From the NCBI GenBank assembly GCA_933207985.1, contig OW240914.1, positions 130,148,279-130,212,278 on the forward strand: a DNA stretch of 64,000 nt. The letters run 5' to 3'. Each line of letters opens with the position of its first letter. Within the stretch, counting starts at the first letter, position 1. The stretch comes from Pelobates cultripes. Lineage: Eukaryota; Chordata; Amphibia; Anura; Pelobatidae. Below, piece by piece: positions 48,001 through 60,540 of this stretch. The translations under genes were made by a program, and so were the position numbers. The notes below the pieces were generated by a model that did not search any database, had not been told where the DNA came from, and saw only the letters and a program-made list of their open reading frames with translations.

Positions 48001-49177
48001 AGGTCCTGTGATCTGTCACATAACTCAAGTAAATAGCACAAGGGGAGAAGTTTTCTTCTCTATCTGTTGCTTAGATCTGACAGTGTACATACATCACTGC
48101 TGGTGTTCTACATGAGACTGGCTAAAGGGATGCCCTGGTGAAGTCCGCACCAAAGATTCTCTGCTAATAAAATATCCATAGGGTCTGACAAGACCCTTCA
48201 GCGGATCTCAATATTGTTTTGAAAAAAAATAACATTGTATGATACCAACCATTGAGTTTCCTGTGTAGGTTGCTTGGTAGCTTCTTCAGTAAGCACTCAC
48301 CAAGAAGTGGTTTACCCAGTCCTGATGCAGCCATTGTTTTCATTGGGCATTGAGCATATCCCCCTAAAATCCTGCAATGGAGGGAGGCAGTAGGAAGCAC
48401 ACAGTGGATGAGACGGGACAGACACAAAATATGCACAGAATTGACATTAGGCAACCTGGATCAGAGTTCTGGGCTGCCTAAATCATGTGCAACTAGCAGT
48501 CTAATACAGTCACAACCTTTTGAAATAAAAGCATCTGTCCCATACCCCAAACTTCCCACATCCAGCTTCAGAGCTTCACTTCTGATTTCTGGACCTGTCC
48601 CTTTAAAGAGCCTTCCTTTTATAGATGGATGTATATACCAGATTCAAGTTCTGTTTTGCTGGTATCTGGCTTCACCTCTCCATCCTGAAAGCATGATTGT
48701 GGAGCTCCCTTTTCTTTTATTCTTTATGTTCTGTGTGAGGCATTACAGAGCAGCATTCTCTGCAACACAGTGCCTATTGGATAACAAGCAGAGTGGATCA
48801 GATGATTGTCAGACCATGTTCTGGAGCCTTATAAACACCACATGTTTAGTGCGTACGTGTAATCCTTGAGGATGGAAAATTGTGCAGTTTTCTAGGAAAT
48901 CCGTGAAGGACATCAGGAAATCTTTGAGACAAGAACCCGAATCCTATCCAAACTCAGGAAGAAAACTTGAGAGGTAGGAGCCACTGAACCCTGCCACTCT
49001 AGTAAAGTCCGATTTATACTGCACCACTAAGGTTTTTTTTTTTTTTTTTTTAATGTATTTAGCATTATTATGAGCAGGACTTTTGTGGGTGTGTCATGGC
49101 TAGAAATTGGCTAAATTTGGCCAGCGATTGGCAAAACGGACTTAGCTGATTTGAAAGCAGGTGGGGCTACTAACATA
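48001..49177. other. copy 1, between deletion site and Tc1 start; poly-T at 49033
   Basis: A 153-codon plus ORF (48408-48869) has no recognisable domain. Poly-T run at 49033-49051. Repeated at 57005-58181. Confidence 0.45.
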
Positions 49178-49557
49178 CAGTGAGGGGAAAAAGTATTTGA
49201 TCCCCTGCTGATTTTGAACGTTTCCCCACTGACAAAGAAATGATCAGTCTATAATTTTAATGATAGGTGTGTTTTAACAGTGAGAGACAGAATAAAAAAC
49301 CAAAAAAAATCCAGAAAAACATATGTCAAAGTTATAAATTGATTTGCATGTCAATGAGTGAAATAAGTATTTGATCCCCTATCAATCAGCAAGATTTCTG
49401 GCTCACAGGTGTCTTTTTTAATACAGGTAACGAGCTAAGATTAACGATTTAAAATTTTAAAGGGAGTGCTTCCAATCTCAGCTTGTTACCTGTATAAAAT
49501 ACAACTGTACACAGAAGCAATCAATCAGATTCCAAACTCTCCACCATGGCCAAGACC
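49178..49557 (+). mobile_element. 5' end of a DD34E Tc1-like element, cut by the gap (copy 1)
   Basis: Starts CAGTGAGGGGAAAAAGTATT after TA and runs to the start of its transposase frame (ATGGCCAAGACC), where the N gap begins. The complete version is 58182-59631. Confidence 0.9.
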
Positions 49558-49657
49558 NNNNNNNNNNNNNNNNNNNNNNNNNNNNNNNNNNNNNNNNNNN
49601 NNNNNNNNNNNNNNNNNNNNNNNNNNNNNNNNNNNNNNNNNNNNNNNNNNNNNNNNN
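49558..49657. other. assembly gap, exactly 100 N
   Basis: 100 Ns is a conventional placeholder for unknown gap size. The left flank stops 7 bases after ATGGCC of a Tc1 element; the right flank starts mid-sequence at the base equivalent to 41523. Confidence 0.98.
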
Positions 49658-50595
49658 AAAGACTGGAAGAGAGAAAACAGCCCAGTATTTCCTGTCATTC
49701 CTCAACTATAGTGTTAACAGAACAAGAGGCAGGAAAATCCATCAGAGGCAGGAAGTAACCCTAATGTGGAAACCAGTGTAGCATGTGAAATACTGTGTGC
49801 TGGAGAGGGATTTATATAAACATGGGGGGCGAGGGGGATCACCCGTGGGATCTCAGTAATCTAATTCTAAACATGCTGCAATTATTAGTGGGAATGAGTA
49901 TTCCTGCACGATTGCAATGACCATGCTGCCCTTTATAGTGGAGATGAGTATTACCGTACATTTTTAAGAATTTGCATTTTATTGTGGTCATTGGCATTTC
50001 TGTGCACTTATGCTAAATCTGCATAGTTAAATATCGTTGTACATTAACAAATTTGTGCTACATATTACCTGTATATAATGAGTATCCTGACAAACTCCTA
50101 ATAAATATAGTTTATTATAATAAACATTATTTATCTCAATAATGAGTATCCCTTTACACTGAACCTCTGCCCCCTTTATATTTCAATTGGGCTTCTTTGT
50201 ACTCATAAACTGTTTCCCTAACACAAATTCCCCTCTTCCTTTAAAGGTGTACCATAACCACTAGATTCCATTGCAGTGGTTATGGTGCTGCAAGGCTACA
50301 GACATCATCCCTTGGTTCAGGGTCAAATCATTTTCAAGCAATATGACCAAAACCTGTCCCTGAAGCACCCACAGCAAGGTCCATGTTCATTCTATTGCCG
50401 TTGTCCCAATATGGCTGAAATTTGTGATATCATCAATTATTGATTACCAATACAGTAAGTGGGGTTAGCCTAGATCCCTAGCCTTTAATAGGCAATTTTC
50501 CTTTCAATGCTGGGGATATCCAGTTTTCCAGCATCTAAATGTGTCTCCCCCTCCTTATAATGCTAGGGCATGTCCTTCAGCTCTAACACAAGGCT

Positions 50596-50943
50596 TTAAA
50601 GGACCACTATAGTGCCAGGAAAACGGGCTCCCTCAGCGCTGGGGACTCTCCTCCTCCTTTCCCCGTCATCGGCTGAATGCGCATGTGCAGCAAGAGCCAC
50701 ACGCGCATTCAACCAGTCCATAGGAAAGCATTCTCAATGCTTTCCTATGGACGCTGCCGTCGTCTCACTGAGACAGCCGTCTCAATGAGACAGCCACGAG
50801 AGGCTGGATTATCCCTAATGCAAACATAGCAGTTTCTCTGAAACTGCTATGTTTACAGCAGGCAGGGTTAACCCTAGAGGGACCTGGCACCCAGACCACT
50901 TCATTAAACTGAAGTGGTCTGGGTGTCTATAGTGGTCCTTTAA
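50596..50943 (-). mobile_element. T2-type MITE (copy 2 of 42461-42808)
   Basis: Same element as 42461-42808 at offset 8135. Confidence 0.85.
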
Positions 50944-51086
50944 GTTCCCAATGCAATAGTTCTCCAAAATAAACAGATAATTTTTTTTGTCCATAATGCC
51001 TCTCTATATGTACATCTGCATGTTACAGAGGCGTACTGCACTGCCTATTACATGTTCTGCAGATTGACAGTACTGTGCTCTGCAGG

Positions 51087-51767
51087 TTAAAGAGATATTC
51101 TAAGCACCAAAACAACTTTAGCTTAAAGGGATACTACTGGCACCAGAACAACTTTAGCTAATGAAGCAGTTTTTGGTGTATAGGTTATGCTCCTGCAGTC
51201 TCACTGCTCAATTCTCTACCATTTAAGAGTTAAGTCACTTTTGTTTATGCAGCCTAGTCAAATCTCCCTGTATGTGACTTACACAGCCTTCCTAAACATT
51301 ACCTGTAAAAAGTAATCTAATGTTTAAACTTCCCTTATTGCACACTCTGTTTAATTTAGAGTTTCTAATCTGATGTTCTCGAATTAGCCTGCTAGAGCCT
51401 ACAATAGCCTCCTATGTGTAATTAAAGTTAAATTTACTGAGCAGGAGATACAACAAAAATCTAAAGTAAGTTTAAGATCTAATAGAAATTATACTGTTTC
51501 CTGGCCCCGCCCAGATCTGCCTCCATAGGAAAGCATGTATTGTCTGAGATCGTCAATTCTGATGATCTCAGCCAACCAGACGGGGGGAGTGACTGCCAGC
51601 AGAGGTGTTCTTGGGAATAATGTAAATCCTGCCTTTTCTTTGAAAAATTCCTGCAGAGACTAACAACAGTATATTTACCAGAACAGCTACATTAAGCTGT
51701 TATTGTTCTGTTGACTATACTGTCCCTTTAAGCTAAACTTGGTTTGGTGCCTTTAGTATCCCTTTAA
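51087..51767 (+). mobile_element. nested TTAA MITEs (copy 2 of 42952-43632)
   Basis: Outer pieces 51087-51126 and 51728-51767, inner element 51123-51731, as in copy 1. Confidence 0.85.
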
Positions 51768-53744
51768 TAATGCACAATTTCTCTATAAAGTGATATGTCT
51801 GCCTTTATACTCTAATAATGGCTATTTCTATACAGGGATAATGACTTTATTCATATACATCAAGAAAAGGTGTGTAAGTAGAGCCCTTGTCACCCTTTCT
51901 TCCTCTATGCCCAAAATGTTTTGCTTGTCCTGTGTACATTACTGCAAAGTACATTGTAGCATTCAAATACACTAAATACACCATATACACTAAATACGCC
52001 ATAATGAACTTATAGCACTTGTAACTGTCCTGACACACTACCTATTGATTGTAAATTCTGCACGGTATTATGTGACTATGTCACATTGTGGGTTTTGTTT
52101 TTTTTACCACTGCTTTATGGTTGTGTAAAACAATACATTGCGGAGCCTGGCATTTGAGGGGTTGATGAGACAGCACAGCCACTTTTTGTATTAAGCCCTA
52201 CTTTTTTAATGACATTATCTCTTTAAACATAGACTCACGCTGTGCTGAGAAAGGGAAGTGTCAGAATGCCGAGCTGTTCTTGTAACTACAAGTACAATAT
52301 TTTTCATGTGCACAATTAATAAAGACAAATATATGGAGCATATTGGAAGGTGTCTGTAAATGGTTATAAAGGTGACAGTCTGACTTCTGTATTGTTACAA
52401 TAAAGGGATGGACAATCAGTTCCCCTTCAGCTTTAACACAGTGCACCTTCCTATAAGTGGGTGAGTGTGTTGAGAGTATCAGTCAACAATCTTGAAAAAT
52501 ATTTGCTCGGTACTACCATACACAGCACCTTTTAACCCAGGAATATGAAGGCGTGCCTACTGGTATCTAGTCCATGACTGAGGGTGATGGGAGTTAGTCA
52601 GACTTTAATTGTACAGTTAAGGTTTGTGTAGGAATTACAGGATTGTGTTGGCAGATAAGAACCATTTAATGTGCCTGTTATGAGCTCTTAGATTGATTGC
52701 TGTTTGTTTTTCAGGATAGCCTTGGGCGCAGACCCAATTATGTGGTTAATTTGCAGTGCTCGCCTGCTGTTGGAATCATGTCATCGTCTATTGCCCCTTA
52801 GGCTTGCCCTGGAACACTATGGTATGATGTCATTGTGTACTACTTCACCTTTTTTGAAAATGCTACTTTCTGCAATCGTTTTGGATTGTTTTCCAAACAC
52901 TGAATTGTAGTGAACTGAAACCCAAACCTCAAATGTTAGGCTAAAATAGCCAAGCTGTGACTATACCCGAATTTGAGAACCTTTCCAAATTAGCCCCACC
53001 CCTACTTAAATACAGTGCTTAGTGAATAAACCTCATTATTTCATGTTTTCTATCACGCTTCTTCTCTCTCTTCACTCTTCCAGGCTCAACATGTGAATAT
53101 TCTGTTGATTATCTGTTATCAGTATAGCAAATATATCTTAGATTGCTAGTCTTTGCCTGGTTTAGAGTGATGGTATTTGTAGCACTGCATTAGCTGGAGG
53201 ATCACAGTTCACTCAGACTTACACTGAAGAGCATCTATTTAACTGTAGTAAAACACTATAAATATAAATACATGTAACATTGTAACTCACTAGGAAGTGC
53301 CCATAACATGTCTAATTCTGTGGCACTCAAACATGCAGTGGTGGCCAGACCTATTATCATCATTTATACAGCACCACCATATTACCAAACTCTTTACAAT
53401 ATAAATTTTACCATAAAGGAGATAATTACAAAATGTTACAGGAACAATATTTTGATGAGGCCAGCTGCTAAGCATCATGGGAAACCTAGTTCACAGCAGC
53501 TGAAGTGCAAACAGCTAGCCATCTCTTGGATAGTTATCTAGCATCAGCTGGAAATGACACTAATGGAACTCAAGTGAGAGTCACTCACTAGACTTTGACA
53601 TCACTCATTAGCCAGTGAGGACCAGCAACATTGACATTTGCCATTCACCTATATGATATTATAACCCTGCATCATTGAAACACTGCCTCCCCTCCTGTTG
53701 ATCTGCAGCCCACCACCCTCCATAAGTAATGAGTATACACTTAC

Positions 53745-53985
53745 AAAACTGCAACTGCAGGCTTTGAGTGTGGCCTCCCTTCTGGCAGAGTCTTTTCCCA
53801 GAAAATTGAGCCGGGCTGAGCAAAGTCTTTCTTCAAGTCTCCAGTTTTCCGACTAGCTCTTAGCTTGCTCACTTTTTGAACATACCTCCCTCCCTCCCTC
53901 TTTCTCTCACCCCTCCACCCCCCTCTTCTACTCTCCCAGCCCCCAGCAGACTCAGACATCCCAACCATCCAGGGTGAGCTCATGG
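53745..53985 (-). promoter_or_regulatory. second copy of the candidate LOXL2 first exon
   Basis: Identical in the portions compared to 45610-45850 (offset 8135). It sits in the duplicated block and, if the block is an assembly duplicate, it is the same locus counted twice. Confidence 0.2.
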
Positions 53986-56196
53986 ATATGTTCAGTAATC
54001 CCTATCCAGTAGCTGGGAAGTAGCTCAACCAACAATTAACAAGTTAATATTAATTAGCTCCTATTCCAGATGTGGGTAGGAAGGAATCATTATAACAGAA
54101 TCCTGCATGTGTAGCAGTGTTCAGGTACAATATGTGCCCATGCATGCTTTCACACAGAGTTCCCCTGTATTTGCACACCAACTGCTGTGGACTACAGTTC
54201 CTTTGATGCTCAGCCAGACATAGTATGTATAAAGAGCTATCTGTGTGAAATCAAAAATACATTTGTATATAATGGAACAAGCTTTCTGGAGATCTGTGCT
54301 CTTACTTGTTATTTCGGTTAGGGGTGGAGGTGTACGTGTCACAAACCTATACACAAGCGAGATAAAATAACTGAATCATTTTCCCAAATTTTAATATCAC
54401 TGACATAAGGTACCCTTTGGCTAAATCCTGAGCACTGTGAAGTGGGATATTGCACCATTTTTTTCAGAGGAAGCATCATAATGTTAGATTTCAAGTTCAG
54501 TGATATTTAGATCTGGTGATGTGAAGTCCTTGAAGGGAGATTGGCGCAATCGTTATAATTGGGCTGACTAGATGGGCCAAATGGTTCTTATTTGCCGTCA
54601 CAGTCTATTTATAAATTCACTCTTGACTTTGTTTTGCAGTGTGCATGAAAAAAAAAATCATCATTGGATAATAATGTTTGCACCATAAACAGCACCCGGC
54701 TCTGTAAAACGACCTTATATCCCATTGTTTGACTATGCAGATCAGTCAATGGACCCAACTGACATCAGACATGGTGTTGACGTTCTCCAATTATAAACCT
54801 GTCTAGATATAGAAAAAAAGGTAAAATGACTCCTTGTATCAGATTACATTTTCCGCTACTCTGGGGGGTCTAGATTTTGTGTTCTTAGCTGCAAGTTATA
54901 CATCTTTGTGAACTGGCCTTGGATATAAGCAGTTTGCAAAGGGCAGACCTGCCATAAATCTCAGCTTTGTAGAGCTCAAGAATAACTTGTTTTGTCTTGG
55001 GGTCACTGAATTGCTAATTCAATACTATGTTAGCTAGTGAGACTTACATTTTGTAAAGTCTAGGTAGTTTACTAGTATTCATCTTTACTGATGGCTCTTT
55101 ATTACTCGATAAATCGCCTAACGTTGTTCTTATGATATGTATTTATAATATAGATATATATCTATCAGTAGTTTAACACATTCAAGCCAATGACCGAATA
55201 AGCACCAGGGTATATAGTAAACACAGCCAGTGTTTGCTCGTTACAAAACGTGTGTGTGTGTCTGCCTGCACGTGCATCTTTGCAATACATACAGTAGAAT
55301 AGTTGTGCTGAAGCACAAGGCTTTGCAAGACCCTTAAACATTTAGACATGCTGAATAGAAAGAAAGATGCATGGTTGACTTACTACTGCCCCTCTCCTTC
55401 CACAAGGCAATACCTTTGGGACCCAGATCAAATGTTTTCTACATGACTTTAATATCACTCATTTGCAGATGGGATTATTTTCCTTTTCTATAAGCACAAT
55501 GTGTATGTGTCTAGTGTGTTAAGAGTAGTGAAAGGAAATGTTAGAACAACATTCTGAGAAACAGCCCTCACGGGACCGCAAGAGTTCAATTTCATTACCC
55601 TAAAAATACAGAGAGCAGAGAATTTTATAAACCCTAAACGTGCCCGTGGATTGCAAACTGTACGAACAATCTTGTAATGTGACCCAAAATCGCAAATTAC
55701 CGGTAGTTACACAATAACTGAGCCTGGATTAACCCTGGATGGGTAAATATTTTACATAGTTTCTAAATTCAGTGGCAAGTATAGAGATTATGGTAATCTC
55801 TTAAACTCTCTTAGAATGCTCCATCCCAACCAAGAAATAGCAAGCTTTAAACTCTGGTAGGATGGCATGGAACAACCTGCAATTCTGGTGCCAGCAGGGA
55901 TGAATCCCTAAAAATACTGAGAAGATGCAGGTATTGACAAAAGGGTCCAGATTTAGTGGCCGAAGCTGACTGACTGGATGTTGCTAAGTAACCCATGTGT
56001 GCCTGACTGATAGCTTCCAACATTGTATATGGACAAAGGAGGACACGTAAATTGGGGTGTGGCCAGGGGCATGGCTCTTGTGAGAAATATGGATGACTTG
56101 ACAATAACAAATAATGCAGCTAAAATGTTATTTAGAACAAGAACAATGTATCTTATTTATACAGACTGATTTCTAAATACATCTATTTCAGTTTGA

Positions 56197-56787
56197 TCCT
56201 TAAGGACACATGACATGTGTGACATGTAATGATTCCCTTTTATTCCAGAAGTTTGGTCCTTAAGGAGTTAAAGGACCACTATAGTGCCAGGAAAACAAAC
56301 TTGTTTTCCTGGCACTATAGGGTCTTTAGGTACTCCCCACCCTCAGGGTCCCCCTCCTGCTGGGCTGAATAGGTTAAAACCCCTTCAGCCACTTACCTTT
56401 CTCCAGCGCCAAACTCTCCTCCCTCTGCCGACGTCAGTGCTGACTTGTGCGGCAAGAGCTGCGCGCGTGTTCAAACCGCCCATAGGAAAGCATTTCTCAG
56501 TACTTTCCTATGGACGTCCAGCGTCATATCACTGTGATTTTTACAGTGAGAAGTGCCTCTAGCGGCTGTCAGTGAGACAGCTACTAGATGCTGGATTAAC
56601 CCTCACTGAAACTGCTATGTTTTCAGCTGCAGAGTTAACACTAGAGGGACATGGCACCCAGACCACTTCATTGAGCTGAAGTTGTCTCGCTGCCTGTAGT
56701 GGTCCTTTAACCCCTTAAGGACACATGACATGTGTGACATGTCATGATTCCCTTTTATTCCAGAAGTTTGGTGCCTAAAGGGGTTAA
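56197..56787. mobile_element. three TTAA elements in a row sharing TTAA sites (copy 2 only)
   Basis: The first is a small TTAACCCC-type element (about 56197-56271, ending GGTCCTTAAGGAGTTAA, left end damaged). A T2-type MITE follows (56268-56710, TTAAAGGACCACTATAGTGC to GTAGTGGTCCTTTAA). The third is a second small element (56707-56787, TTAACCCCTTAAGGACACAT to AAAGGGGTTAA). Neighbours overlap by exactly the four TTAA bases. The segment is absent from copy 1. Confidence 0.85.
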
Positions 56788-58181
56788 AGACACCATTACT
56801 TGGAGCTGTGAAGCTCTGTTATACACTCAGACACACCAACAATAGTGGGGCATCAAGGTAGAAAAGAGAAACAGAGGGATTTGTGTCCAGAATAGGGACT
56901 GTCCCTGCTAAAAAAGGGACACTTCGAAGGTATGCTACTGTCTGTGTGATTTGGGACTGGTCTAAGTAGTGAGACTGGTGTATGATCAGCTGCTTCTGTT
57001 CAACAGGTCCTGTGATCTGTCACATAACTCAAGTAAATAGCACAAGGGGAGAAGTTTTCTTCTCTATCTGTTGCTTAGATCTGACAGTGTACATACATCA
57101 CTGCTGGTGTTCTACATGAGACTGGCTAAAGGGATGCCCTGGTGAAGTCCGCACCAAAGATTCTCTGCTAATAAAATATCCATAGGGTCTGACAAGACCC
57201 TTCAGCGGATCTCAATATTGTTTTGAAAAAAAATAACATTGTATGATACCAACCATTGAGTTTCCTGTGTAGGTTGCTTGGTAGCTTCTTCAGTAAGCAC
57301 TCACCAAGAAGTGGTTTACCCAGTCCTGATGCAGCCATTGTTTTCATTGGGCATTGAGCATATCCCCCTAAAATCCTGCAATGGAGGGAGGCAGTAGGAA
57401 GCACACAGTGGATGAGACGGGACAGACACAAAATATGCACAGAATTGACATTAGGCAACCTGGATCAGAGTTCTGGGCTGCCTAAATCATGTGCAACTAG
57501 CAGTCTAATACAGTCACAACCTTTTGAAATAAAAGCATCTGTCCCATACCCCAAACTTCCCACATCCAGCTTCAGAGCTTCACTTCTGATTTCTGGACCT
57601 GTCCCTTTAAAGAGCCTTCCTTTTATAGATGGATGTATATACCAGATTCAAGTTCTGTTTTGCTGGTATCTGGCTTCACCTCTCCATCCTGAAAGCATGA
57701 TTGTGGAGCTCCCTTTTCTTTTATTCTTTATGTTCTGTGTGAGGCATTACAGAGCAGCATTCTCTGCAACACAGTGCCTATTGGATAACAAGCAGAGTGG
57801 ATCAGATGATTGTCAGACCATGTTCTGGAGCCTTATAAACACCACATGTTTAGTGCGTACGTGTAATCCTTGAGGATGGAAAATTGTGCAGTTTTCTAGG
57901 AAATCCGTGAAGGACATCAGGAAATCTTTGAGACAAGAACCCGAATCCTATCCAAACTCAGGAAGAAAACTTGAGAGGTAGGAGCCACTGAACCCTGCCA
58001 CTCTAGTAAAGTCCGATTTATACTGCACCACTAAGGTTTTTTTTTTTTTTTTTTTAATGTATTTAGCATTATTATGAGCAGGACTTTTGTGGGTGTGTCA
58101 TGGCTAGAAATTGGCTAAATTTGGCCAGCGATTGGCAAAACGGACTTAGCTGATTTGAAAGCAGGTGGGGCTACTAACATA

Positions 58182-59631
58182 CAGTGAGGGGAAAAAGTAT
58201 TTGATCCCCTGCTGATTTTGAACGTTTCCCCACTGACAAAGAAATGATCAGTCTATAATTTTAATGATAGGTGTGTTTTAACAGTGAGAGACAGAATAAA
58301 AAACCAAAAAAAATCCAGAAAAACATATGTCAAAGTTATAAATTGATTTGCATGTCAATGAGTGAAATAAGTATTTGATCCCCTATCAATCAGCAAGATT
58401 TCTGGCTCACAGGTGTCTTTTTTAATACAGGTAACGAGCTAAGATTAACGATTTAAAATTTTAAAGGGAGTGCTTCCAATCTCAGCTTGTTACCTGTATA
58501 AAATACAACTGTACACAGAAGCAATCAATCAGATTCCAAACTCTCCACCATGGCCAAGACCAAAGAGCTGTCCATGGATATCAGGGACAAGATTGTAGAC
58601 CTACACAAGGCTGGAATGGGCTAAAAGACAATCGCCAAGCAGCTTAGTGAGAAGGTGACAACAGTTGGTGCGATTATTCGCAAATGGAAGAAACACAAAA
58701 TAACTGTCAGTCTCTATTGGTCTGGTTCTCCATGCAAGATTTCACCTTGTGGAGTTTCAATGATCATAAGAACGGTGAGGAATCAGCCCAGAACTACACA
58801 GTAGGATCTTGTTATTGATCTCAAGGAAGCTGGGACCATAGTCACCAAGAAAACAATTGGTAACACACTACACCGTGAAGGACTGAAATCCTGCGGTGCC
58901 CACAAGGTCCCCCTGTTCAAGAAAGCACATGTACAGGCCCATCTGAAGTTTGCCAATGAACATCTGAATGATTCAGAGGAAAACTGGGTGAAAGTGTTGT
59001 GGTCAGATGAAACCAAAATTGAGCTCTTTGGCATTAACTCAACTCGCCGTGTTTTGGAGGAGGAGGAATGCTGCTTATGACCCCAAGAACACCATCCCCA
59101 CCGTCAAACATGGAGGTGGAAACATTATGCTTTTGGGTTGTTTTTCTGCTAAGGGGACATGACAACTGCACTGCATCAAAAGGACGATGGACGAGTCCAT
59201 GTACAGTCAAATTTTGGGTGAGAACCTCCTTCCCTCAGCCAGGGCATTAAAAATGGGTCGTGGATGGGTATTACAGCATGACAATGACCCAAAACACACA
59301 GCTAAGGCAACAAAGGATTGGCTCAAGAAGAAGCACATTAAGGTCTTGGAGTGGCCTAGCAAGTCTTCAGACCTTAATCCCATAGGAAATCTGTGGAGGA
59401 TGCTGAAGGTTCGAGTTGCCAGACGTCAGCCTTGAAACCTTAATGACTTGGAGAGGATCTGCAAAGAGGAGTGGGACAAAATCCCTCCTGAGATGTGTGA
59501 CAAAACCTGGTGTTATTCTGTCTCTCACTGTTAAAATACACCTACCATTAAAATTATAGACTGATCATTTCTATGTCAGTGGGCAAACATTCAAAATCAG
59601 CATGGGATCAAATACTTTTTTTCCCTCGCTG
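58182..59631 (+). mobile_element. degenerate DD34E Tc1-like transposon
   Basis: About 1450 bp flanked by TA. The left end CAGTGAGGGGAAAAAGTATT and the right end, reverse-complemented CAGCGAGGGAAAAAAAGTAT, are inverted repeats; both are followed by TTGATCCC and GCTGATTTTGAA. It encloses a broken transposase gene. Confidence 0.9.
58551..59435 (+). pseudogene. Tc1-like transposase pseudogene (DD34E)
   Basis: The frame opens at 58551 ([20 protein letters not shown]) but hits a TAA after 24 codons (58623). Further pieces follow: [20 protein letters not shown] (helix-turn-helix region), [17 protein letters not shown] (first catalytic Asp), [16 protein letters not shown] then a stop, and [20 protein letters not shown] with [15 protein letters not shown]. 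The last catalytic residue is Gly instead of Glu, 34 residues after the second Asp. Stops, a frame change near 59055 and the Glu-to-Gly change make it non-functional. Confidence 0.9.
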
Positions 59632-60540
59632 TAATTGCAGTGCCCTTCTTCCTTTAGACACAGACTGGTTGAGGATCACAGTAGTTGAAGTTCAACAACT
59701 CTTAGATAGCAACCTCTTCACTACCTTTGTGTTAAGAGATATCATTGATTTAGATGCATACCTACCACCTATCCCATTATGGTGATGATAACCATGACAG
59801 AGAAGGATCTACAAGTGTCCCCCTTGTTGTCATAGATTTTTGCAGTTGAGATTTAAAGAGGAGCCTGGTCTAACAGTGTATCAGAGGGTACTGTAATTGA
59901 CATATTTATTAAAGCTAGAAAAAGTAGAGCAGTGATGTTAAGGAGTAGTTCGGAGACACACACCACACATTTCCCAGCTATTTGAGGAGATGCAAGCACA
60001 TTAAGGGAATTAATGGAAGAGAATGAGTAGAGTGATGTGTCTAGATGCAGTGTGGGTGGCAGTGTGGGTCAGGGGTGATGGTTGAATGTGGTAAGTTTGA
60101 GTTAGCACTTCAATGTTGAAACATCTGGACATTCCACTAATAAGTAAGAGACAGATCCAGGACTTGTAGAGCTGTGTGTGACATGCCCCGCTTTGTGTCA
60201 ATGTAAGAAACAGAACAGCTTTTGTAACATGTACAATATGGCATTTCTATAATATGCATTGCACTCTTACAGTAAAGCAGTGCTTTGGGATGTATAGGAC
60301 AGATACATTACCCTTGGATAGCAGCACATCATCTGTCCCAGAGCTATTAACCTGTAAAAATACACAGCAATTCCAACTTACTTTCTGTTTCTGTTCTGTT
60401 TGATTGTGAGCCAGTTTTGCATGGAGTAATTGCATGTGTAAAACATAACCTGTAGCACACAGAGCTTCTATAATATGCTGGATAAAGCTATCCGGAGCTT
60501 CTAGCAATAGTCATCTAGAACCGAGAAACAACCTTTCATA
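59632..60540. other. no recognised gene or element
   Basis: Short ORFs only, none with a domain. Confidence 0.45.

Larger units (their letters stand above)
41523..49557 (+). repeat. duplicated block, copy 1 (8035 bp)
   Basis: Matches 49658-58561 at offset 8135 up to 47893 and at offset 9004 from 47901. Every stretch I compared is identical except one G/C difference (47872 versus 56007) and the 7-versus-876-bp difference at 47894-47900. It ends exactly at the N gap. Confidence 0.95.
49658..58561 (+). repeat. duplicated block, copy 2 (8904 bp)
   Basis: Near-identical to 41523-49557 but with 876 bp (56029-56904) where copy 1 has 7 bp. It continues without a break into sequence beyond 58561 that copy 1 lacks. 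Confidence 0.95.

Noticed and set aside
48408..48869. 153-codon ORF (also at 57412-57873) as a duplicated gene
   Set aside because: No recognisable domain, no splice or promoter context, and its second copy comes from the duplicated assembly block.
43655..54354. Paired identical small ORFs (e.g. 43655 and 51790, 45606 and 53741) as a gene family
   Set aside because: Identity is from the duplicated contig ends, not from gene duplication; none has a known domain.
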